Assembly: GCA_965246905.1 (NCBI GenBank) | Contig: CBDFFZ010000032.1 | Location: 80,595 to 144,594, forward strand | Origin: UBA1952 sp965246905 | GTDB taxonomy: Bacteria > Bacteroidota > Bacteroidia > Chitinophagales > Chitinophagaceae | Reading direction: 5' to 3' | DNA length: 64,000 bases | Shown here: piece after piece, positions 36,502 through 42,199 of the stretch | Layout of the letters: the number at the start of each line of letters is the position of its first letter | How positions within the stretch are numbered: the first letter of the stretch is position 1 | Program-made: the position numbers and the translations under genes | The notes under the pieces: generated by a model | Databases searched by the model: none | Seen by the model: only the letters and a program-made list of their open reading frames with translations | Told to the model about the DNA's origin: nothing

Positions 36502-36650
36502 CATTAGTAGTGATCAATGGTGTCAATTGGCGTAGGCTGAAGTATAGCATTCACCGTCTTATTATGCACATAGCTTCCAGCATCTACTTCTTACACCAAG
36601 TCATTAACCAAAGCCTTCACCCTCCCAATCCGCAAAGCATTCTAATCTAT

Positions 36651-36986
36651 ATGGGCTATAAAAACGTTTGCTTTAACTGTCAAACCGCTCAAAATTTGGG
36701 AATGGATCTAAGGAATTTTCGTGCCGGTAAATGTCCGGAATGCGGTAAGCCTATGATCTTCCTGAATTATGCTTTCAGGCCTCCCCGAAAAGGAGATGAC
36801 AAAGCCTGGCAAGTTGTAGCATTCCTGGTGGAAAAAGGCTTCCGCTTTCAGCATATATACCAGCCAGGCAAAAGCGAATATATCAGGATGAGTGCAAACA
36901 ATTATGTACCCTATCCACATACCATGCAGGAAGCGAAAGAGTTTGTAGAAAAGTACAAGGATCAGGCAAGAAAAAAAGAGTCCTAA
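36651..36986 (+). CDS. Small zinc-ribbon protein
   Basis: A 111-residue cytoplasmic protein. Cysteines C7, C10, C28 and C31 (CFNC and CPEC) form a zinc ribbon, followed by a conserved block PRKGDDKAWQVVAFLVEKGFRFQHIY and the ending MQEAKEFVEKYK. The pattern resembles an uncharacterised family common in Bacteroidota, by memory. The frame extends upstream to 36510, but that part has no domain, and the ATG at 36651 starts directly before the first CxxC. Its composition is back to the genome average, so the AT-rich island ends between this gene and the RT. Confidence 0.8.
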   Translation: MGYKNVCFNCQTAQNLGMDLRNFRAGKCPECGKPMIFLNYAFRPPRKGDDKAWQVVAFLVEKGFRFQHIYQPGKSEYIRMSANNYVPYPHTMQEAKEFVEKYKDQARKKES

Positions 36987-37076
36987 CTTTAACCGGCTTG
37001 CCTGAAAATGAATGGCACCGCGGCATCCTATGCCAAACTAAGACTAATATGCTGAAAGAATAAGGATGGAGAAATG

Positions 37077-37316
37077 CCAGTTCTTCGGGGTGTTCCGCAG
37101 GATACCCCGAAGAAGGGATAAATAGGCATTTGCAATGTCAGTACTGCATTCGATATACTGAGAAGCCAACTTCGACAAAATATGGTCGCACCACGCTATG
37201 CCCGGTTATCCAATAGCAGGAACAGCCATTGACTCCCCTACGATACCGCCGTAACAAACGGCAACTTCATCCCGCATTCTGGGTGTGCGGAAAAAGCAAC
37301 ACCCCGAACAACTGAC
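37077..37316. mobile_element. MITE-like element, copy 1
   Basis: A 240-bp non-coding unit whose ends are inverted repeats: CAGTTCTTCGGGGTGTT at the left and CAGTTGTTCGGGGTGTT (read from the right end inward), one mismatch in 17. Inner hairpins lie next to both ends. A second copy of the same length and orientation, roughly 90 percent identical, is at 38952-39191. No transposase is encoded. Target duplications could not be identified by eye. Confidence 0.78.
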
Positions 37317-37418
37317 AAGGCCGCAGCTAGGCGCGCTTTCGGGGCAATGATGCATATGAAGAAGATTGACATCGCCGCGATAGAAGACACAAGGAACAAT
37401 GCAGGTAGTACTCAATAA
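37317..37418 (+). pseudogene. C-terminal remnant of a VOC (PhnB-like) family gene
   Basis: Starting exactly at the border of MITE copy 1, 33 codons read KAAARRAFGAMMHMKKIDI and on to a stop. This matches my memory of the C-terminal end of PhnB-like VOC proteins in Bacteroidota (…RAMMKMKKIDIAALE…). The rest of the gene is not present on the other side of the element. It is a fragment without start codon, presumably left after insertion or deletion. Confidence 0.5.
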
Positions 37419-37669
37419 CCTATCATCTCTATTCATTTTACGTCAGTAAACGTCGGTATTCTCATATATCGTGGTCCTTCCAACAATGATCTACCACCGG
37501 AACTTCTATACCGTATAGTAAAAAATCATCTTTCAACATCCCTAACCCAAAACAAAAAACCCTAAATAGAAGAAAAAATAAATGTTAACCAAAAACATGT
37601 ATTTTTCAAACGCCTCACAATCATACCCTAATTTTTCCTAACAAAATCTTCACATTCGCAAAAGGAGTT

Positions 37670-37685
37670 TGGCACGGTATCTGCA
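37670..37685 (+). promoter_or_regulatory. Sigma-54-like -24/-12 promoter of orphan gene C
   Basis: TGGCACG, four bases, CTGCA: an almost perfect match to the RpoN consensus, with the invariant GG and GC ten bases apart. It lies 31 bases before the ATG of gene C, so the transcript would have a leader of about 20 bases. It falls in a non-coding, AT-rich upstream region. Confidence 0.72.
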
Positions 37686-37716
37686 ATATAGAAAGAGTAC
37701 CAAATACTTTTTAAAA

Positions 37717-38475
37717 ATGGAATACACACCCAACACAGTAGCGCACGACCGCATCTACTCCGAAAGCGACAGCACCTGCCTCGTTGCCGCCATGACCATT
37801 GCCGAAAGCGCGGGCGACCGACAGGCAGCATTCGAGAACGAGGATTCCACCCTCACCCCGGAGCACTTCAGTGCCCTCAACAAGCGCATAGACGATGTCG
37901 CAGAGTATATCCTCGGTGCCGATAATGCCGCTGCCCTTCGTGCCAGCACCCTCGAGCTCGCCAGGCTGCACGCCGGTGCCGTCGTGGATCTCGGTTTCAC
38001 CAAAGACATCATCGAGACAAAGTTCACCGCCAATCCCATCCGCCGCGATGAGCTGCTTAGCGTCCTCGGCTTTAAAGCCTGGTACGCCGCCGCAGTAAAG
38101 GGACGCCAGGAAAAAATGGGCGAGCTGCTGAAGCATATCAGCCAGTTCATGTCGGGCGACGTACAGGAAGACCTGATGAGCAAAGGCCTCACCAAAACCC
38201 GGATAGCGCGCCTGCGCGAATACGCCGCCGGCTACCTCAGGAAGGATGCATCCCAGGAAGGCCACAAGGAAAACCGCAAAGAGCTTTCCCTCGAACACGT
38301 AGCAGAGCTCAACGCCATCTACCAGGAGATCATGGTGCTCTGCCGGCTCGGCAAGCGCATCTACAAAGGCAATGCTGCCATCCGCGACAGGTTCGTATTT
38401 AATAAAGTAGTGCGCCAGCAAAGCAGCTATAATACCGGCAGTAAGAAAGCAGACGGCGAAAGCCCGGCAGCATAG
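37717..38475 (+). CDS. Orphan helical protein C, partner of 21-bp array C
   Basis: A 252-residue soluble protein without signal peptide or membrane segment, mostly predicted helix and of unknown function. The second half (LLSVLGFKAWYAAAVKGRQEKMGELL ... MSKGLTKTRIARLREYAAGYLRK ... ELNAIYQEIMVLCRLGKRIYKGNAAIRDRFVFNKVV) resembles, by memory, an uncharacterised Bacteroidota family. The GL...L.EYAA..K segment also occurs in protein A, hinting at distant kinship. The frame can be read from a TTG at 37669, but this lies inside the sigma-54-like promoter; the ATG at 37717 is the start. A terminator (38498-38532) follows and array C begins 77 bases after the stop. The whole locus lies between two direct MITE-like copies, which could have helped it to move. 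Confidence 0.82.
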   Translation: MEYTPNTVAHDRIYSESDSTCLVAAMTIAESAGDRQAAFENEDSTLTPEHFSALNKRIDDVAEYILGADNAAALRASTLELARLHAGAVVDLGFTKDIIETKFTANPIRRDELLSVLGFKAWYAAAVKGRQEKMGELLKHISQFMSGDVQEDLMSKGLTKTRIARLREYAAGYLRKDASQEGHKENRKELSLEHVAELNAIYQEIMVLCRLGKRIYKGNAAIRDRFVFNKVVRQQSSYNTGSKKADGESPAA

Positions 38476-38497
38476 CCCGCCCGTTCCTCAACAGCAC

Positions 38498-38532
38498 AGC
38501 GCAGCCCGCCCTATAGCAAGCTGCGCTTTTTT
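38498..38532 (+). terminator. Rho-independent terminator between gene C and array C
   Basis: The 8-bp stem AGCGCAGC / GCTGCGCT, with a loop of 14, is followed by six T residues. It lies 22 bases after the stop codon of gene C and about 20 bases before array C. Confidence 0.82.
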
Positions 38533-38552
38533 ATGCCCGCCATAAAGATGGA

Positions 38553-38846
38553 GCATGCACGCCGCCGGGAGCAAAAGTCCGGCGCGCGGAAGAAATGTTC
38601 CGGCCACCGGGAGCAACAGACCGGCAGGAGAAAGCAGGATACCGGCAGCCGGGAGGAAGGTACTGGCCACCGGGCGCAGATCACCGGCGTGCGGGAGTAG
38701 GGCACCGGCCACCGGGAGCCGGAGGCCGGCGGGAGAAAGCAAACGACCGGCGCAAGGGAGGAGCATACCGGTGCAGGAAAGCAAAAGCCCGGCACACGGG
38801 AGCCGGCAAACGGCGTCCGGGAGCAAAGAACCGGCGTGCGGAAGGT
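38553..38846. repeat. 21-bp-period tandem array C (14 units)
   Basis: Fourteen units of exactly 21 bp start at 38553 and every 21 bases to 38826. Each unit has a variable 4-base start, block one [A]CCGGC (positions 5-10, present in nearly all units), a variable triplet (11-13) and block two close to CGGGAGCA (14-21). Three units (38616, 38721, 38763) share the block-two variant AAAGCA. No phase slip occurs in 294 bp. Both strands remain open as heptad frames (PAxGSxx on plus, LLPxAGx on minus), but there is no start signal and I do not call a protein. A CCCACGGTT palindrome (38922-38941) and MITE copy 2 follow. Confidence 0.92.
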
Positions 38847-38951
38847 GTATAATAATCAACAATTTAGATAGCATAAAAGCCCGTAAAGGAGCCAAAAGCT
38901 TTAGCCGTAATAAAATACTAACCCACGGTTTTAACCGTGGGGCACACCGCA

Positions 38952-39191
38952 CCAGTTCTTCAGGGTGTTCCGCAAGACACCCCGAAGAAGGGATAAATAG
39001 ACATTTGCAATGTCAGTACTGCATTCGATATACTGAAAAACCAACTTCGGCAAAATTTGGTCGCGCCACGCTATGCCCGGTTATCCAATAGCAGGAACAG
39101 CCATTGGCTCCCCTTACAATACCGCCGTTACAACCGGCAACTTCATCCTGCATTCGGGTGTGCTGAAAAAGCAACACACCGAACAACTGAC
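38952..39191. mobile_element. MITE-like element, copy 2
   Basis: A 240-bp unit in the same orientation as copy 1 (37077-37316) and about 90 percent identical to it, with two compensating single-base indels. Its terminal inverted repeats are CAGTTCTTCAGGGTGTT and CAGTTGTTCGGTGTGTT. Together the two copies bracket gene C and array C as a 2.1-kb segment. Confidence 0.78.
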
Positions 39192-39240
39192 GATAACCTA
39201 ACGTTTCCAAGAATGCCCCGACGACTCCCAAGTTGACCAA

Positions 39241-39384
39241 ATGAGCATTACGCCTATCTTCCTAACCCATTTCCCGGCAGAAGATGCGCTCTTCTTTGCT
39301 ATGGAATACAGCGGGAAGAAGTACAAAGGCAAAAATGTACTCGATCACCTGATGGAGAAGGCAGGCTGTAAAAGCGGGGTGTAA
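39241..39384 (+). CDS. Short open frame after MITE copy 2, possible gene fragment
   Basis: A 47-residue frame starting with ATG (MSITPIFLTHFPAEDAL ... YSGKKYKGKNVLDHLMEKAGC). The frame is open upstream to 39202, 10 bases past the MITE border, so it may be the 3' end of a gene whose front was lost, as with the VOC remnant beside copy 1. No family is recognised. Confidence 0.3.
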   Translation: MSITPIFLTHFPAEDALFFAMEYSGKKYKGKNVLDHLMEKAGCKSGV

Positions 39385-39410
39385 GCTATATTTGCATTAA
39401 CGCCAACTTC

Positions 39411-40040
39411 ATGATGCCTGTAACTTTATTGAATAAAATAATGCGCATTGTGGGCGCGTTGCTGGCCGTCATCATCGGCCTTTACCCGGTGCTTTATTTC
39501 GTGAGAGGGCATCATTTCCGGCTGCTGGCAACCAAAGACGTGCAGCTACTCAGCAATGTCCTTTGGAATGCCGGTTTTTACACGCATATCGCTTTCGCAG
39601 GCATTGCGCTAATAATTGGCTGGGCGCAATTTAATAACCGCCTCAGGCTGCGAAAGCCACAGGTACACCGGCTTATCGGTAAGATTTACATTATTACTGC
39701 CATACTCAGTGGATGCGCAGGAACGGCAATTGCCGCCAAAGCTACTGGCGGACTTATACCGGCGGCAGGCTTTTTCTGCCTTGGAGTTATCTGGGTTTAT
39801 ACCACTATCAAAGGCTTCCTGCTTATCCGGGAAGGAAACATAGCGGCTCACCGCCGGCTGATGATCTACAGCTATGCCTGCTGCTTTGCAGCGGTAACAC
39901 TGCGGCTCTGGCTCACAGGTCTGCGCATCTGGCTGCCCTTTGGCGTGGCTTACCCGATTGTTGCATGGCTTTCCTGGGTGCCCAATCTTGCCGTGGCGGG
40001 GCTAATTGTGCGCAAAAAGCCTGCTATTGCTGTTTTATAA
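39411..40040 (+). CDS. DUF2306-type integral membrane protein
   Basis: A protein of about 209 residues with six to seven hydrophobic segments. It shows the pattern of DUF2306 membrane proteins: an early YFVRGHH, then AFAGIALIIGWAQFNNRLRLRKPQVHRLIGKIYIITAILSG, where the HRLIGKIY motif is diagnostic, and later GNIAAHRRLMIYSYACCFAAVTLRLW with the second conserved histidine-arginine pair. The paired histidines might bind heme, but that is inference; the family has no proven function. A second ATG 3 bases downstream (39414, MPVTLL) could equally be the start. The gene converges on the glutathione peroxidase gene with 6 bases between them. Confidence 0.85.
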   Translation: MMPVTLLNKIMRIVGALLAVIIGLYPVLYFVRGHHFRLLATKDVQLLSNVLWNAGFYTHIAFAGIALIIGWAQFNNRLRLRKPQVHRLIGKIYIITAILSGCAGTAIAAKATGGLIPAAGFFCLGVIWVYTTIKGFLLIREGNIAAHRRLMIYSYACCFAAVTLRLWLTGLRIWLPFGVAYPIVAWLSWVPNLAVAGLIVRKKPAIAVL

Positions 40041-40046
40041 AACGTG

Positions 40047-40589
40047 CTATTTTTTGATGGCGGCAAGCACCTCATCGCTCTCGGGCTTTGTGCCGGGGTA
40101 GAAAACGGCTACCAGCTTCCCATGCTCATCGATCAGGTATTTCTGGAAGTTCCACTTCACTTTTGTATCATCGTAGCCATTGTACTTTTTGTTAGTGAGC
40201 CATTCGTAGATAGGCGCCTTATCACTTCCTTTCACGGAAATCTTTGCTGCCATCGGAAAGGTAACGCCGTAATTCTTCTTACAGAATTCCGCGATCTTAT
40301 CATTAGAGCCAGGCTCCTGATATAGAAAGTTATTAGCCGGAAAACCCACGATTACGAGGTTGTCTTTATGGGCTTCGTACAATTTTTCGAGTCCTTCGTA
40401 CTGGGGCGTATAGCCGCATTTGGAGGCCGTATTTACAATCAGGATTTTCTTGCCCTTAAATTTAGAGAAGTCGATAGTGCCGCCTTCGAGTGATTCCACT
40501 TTGAAATCATAAATGGTCTTTGGGATGTCCGTATTCTTCGGGGCTGGCAGGAAGAAAAATTTGAACATGAAAATCATGGAAAGCATCAT
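40047..40589 (-). CDS. Glutathione peroxidase family protein (Cys type)
   Basis: A 180-residue thiol peroxidase that reduces hydroperoxides. The peroxidatic residue is cysteine 58 in NTASKCGYTPQYEGL, where animal enzymes have selenocysteine. The family signatures that follow are VGFPANNFLYQEPGS (usually FPCNQFxxQEPG; the N-Q pair reads N-F here) and VKWNFQKYLID with the conserved tryptophan and asparagine. The first 12-15 residues are hydrophobic (MMLSMIFMFKFFFLPAP), possibly a signal or anchor, so it may be exported. In bacteria such enzymes usually take electrons from thioredoxin. Its start faces the Ig-like lipoprotein gene. Confidence 0.92.
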   Translation of the reverse strand: MMLSMIFMFKFFFLPAPKNTDIPKTIYDFKVESLEGGTIDFSKFKGKKILIVNTASKCGYTPQYEGLEKLYEAHKDNLVIVGFPANNFLYQEPGSNDKIAEFCKKNYGVTFPMAAKISVKGSDKAPIYEWLTNKKYNGYDDTKVKWNFQKYLIDEHGKLVAVFYPGTKPESDEVLAAIKK

Positions 40590-40709
40590 AGCTGTGGGAG
40601 ATTTAGGATACGAATATAAGCTACGATCATGCTCCTTGTTTGGCTTTAATGAATTCCATGAATTCCGGACCGGTTATATCCCCATCTATTCGCCTAAATT
40701 TGCGCCCTC

Positions 40710-42173
40710 ATGAATCCGCGTGCCGTCCGGCTTTTTCTTTTTTCTTTTATAATAATGCTTGCTGCAGGCTGCGCCAATATTGTGCCGCCTTCCGGGGGCA
40801 TAAAAGATGTACGGCCGCCAAAGCTTATGAAAGTAACTCCGGTGGATTCCGGCCTGAATATCCGCACCTCTAAAGTGCGGTTCGATTTTGATGAATACAT
40901 TGCGCTTTCCGATCCGGCTACGCAGATAATAATTTCCCCGCTGCTGCCCATTAATCCTACGGTTACTGCCCTCAGCAAGCATCTTATAATCCAGTTTCCC
41001 GATAGCCTGCTGCTGCCCAATACCACTTACCGGATAACGCTTGGCAATGCCGTACGTGATCTGAATGAAGGCAATATTTATACTGGCAAGGGCTACATCT
41101 TCAGCACCGGCAGCTACTTTGATTCCCTGAGTATCTCCGGCAAAGTGGTCAATGCCATGACGGGTGGGGCGGATACTGCGGCAACCATCCTGCTGTACAA
41201 CGCAGCAGAAGGGGATAGCGCGGTGGTAAAGCACCGGCCACTATATGCAACCCATGTGGATAATAAGGGTAGCTTTTCGCTTCAGGGATTGCCATCGCGC
41301 GAGTTCCATATTTATGCGCTTCGTGACAAAAATGCTAACCTTGTTTTTGATGACCGTACGGAATGGATTGCTTTTAATAATACAACGGTGTTTCCTGGAA
41401 AAGACAGCAATAAACAGATCGAGCTGAGGACCTTTCCGCTTTCCGTTACTGATACCGTCAAGCTGCCAAAGCCTGTAGTCCGCAATACGGTATCTGGCAT
41501 CGGCTATAGCCTCGTTATTGATACAACAGATACTAAAAAGCGCTCGCAGGATATTACCCAGCCACTCGCTATTTCCTTTGCCATGATGCCGGGAGCTATT
41601 GAGCGGGAGAAAATATTCCTTACTTACGACAGCAGCGGGATTACTGTGGAGGCGCCGATAAAAATTGCGATGGACAGCGCCAGGCAAAGGTTGCATATAG
41701 CTACCGTGTGGTCGGAGAATGCACTATATACTTTGCGCCTGCAGAAAGGCTTTGCAAAAGATTCTGCCGGTAAGGATTATCTGCCTGGCCGCTACACCTT
41801 CCGCACTAAATGGGCCGACGACTATGCGAGGCTTTCCATTCATCTGCCTACTAAATACTTTGGAGATACTTATGTACTGCAGGTAAGCAATGAGCAGGAT
41901 ACAATCTATAAAAAGCCGGTGCTGGATAGTAATATCAACCTTGTAAGAATACCGCCCGGCAATTATAAGCTGCTTGTGATCGGGGACAAGAACAGGAATG
42001 GCTACTGGGATACCGGTGATCTTTTTGGCAGGAAACAGCCAGAGATCGTATATCCTTTTGAACGCACTATTTTACTGAAACCAGGCTGGGAGAACCAGCA
42101 GGATTTTGAGCCCGCTCCGGAAACGGCTTCGCCAAAATCCCCCAAAAAAACCACCGCTCCACTAAACAGGTAA
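40710..42173 (+). CDS. Lipoprotein with Ig-like (SbsA-type) domain
   Basis: A 487-residue envelope lipoprotein. The signal peptide ends in LAAGC (cysteine 21 is the lipidation site). The first domain, PPSGGIKDVRPPKLMKVTPVDSGLNI ... VRFDFDEYIALSD, is the bacterial Ig-like (SbsA Ig-like) type found in Bacteroidota. A middle part with SISGKVVNA ... GSFSLQGLPSREFHIYALRDKNANLVFDD looks like a carboxypeptidase-regulatory-like or prealbumin-like domain. A similar beta-rich region ends in a PKSPKKTT tail. The role is unknown; surface structure or cell-wall contact is likely. It is followed within 26 bases by the S9 peptidase gene, which suggests cotranscription. Confidence 0.88.
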   Translation: MNPRAVRLFLFSFIIMLAAGCANIVPPSGGIKDVRPPKLMKVTPVDSGLNIRTSKVRFDFDEYIALSDPATQIIISPLLPINPTVTALSKHLIIQFPDSLLLPNTTYRITLGNAVRDLNEGNIYTGKGYIFSTGSYFDSLSISGKVVNAMTGGADTAATILLYNAAEGDSAVVKHRPLYATHVDNKGSFSLQGLPSREFHIYALRDKNANLVFDDRTEWIAFNNTTVFPGKDSNKQIELRTFPLSVTDTVKLPKPVVRNTVSGIGYSLVIDTTDTKKRSQDITQPLAISFAMMPGAIEREKIFLTYDSSGITVEAPIKIAMDSARQRLHIATVWSENALYTLRLQKGFAKDSAGKDYLPGRYTFRTKWADDYARLSIHLPTKYFGDTYVLQVSNEQDTIYKKPVLDSNINLVRIPPGNYKLLVIGDKNRNGYWDTGDLFGRKQPEIVYPFERTILLKPGWENQQDFEPAPETASPKSPKKTTAPLNR

Positions 42174-42199
42174 TGCTACTTGCGTTTTATCTTACACGC

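Larger units (their letters stand above)
36987..37716. other. Region between the zinc-ribbon gene and orphan gene C
   Basis: About 730 bases holding a MITE-like element (37077-37316), the remnant of a VOC-family gene (37317-37418), an AT-rich stretch (about 37530-37665) and the sigma-54-like promoter of gene C. The first 90 bases show nothing recognisable. Confidence 0.6.

Noticed and set aside
36510..36650. Upstream extension of the zinc-ribbon gene
   Set aside because: No domain in the extension; ATG at 36651 is directly before the first CxxC.
3044..38846. CRISPR arrays
   Set aside because: Units are 21 bp with no constant repeat of 20-40 bp, no unique spacers of usual length and no cas genes.
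38488..39091. Plus and minus frames through array C (PAxGSxx and LLPxAGx heptads)
   Set aside because: Both strands are open at once, the plus frame runs on into the MITE, and no start signal is present.
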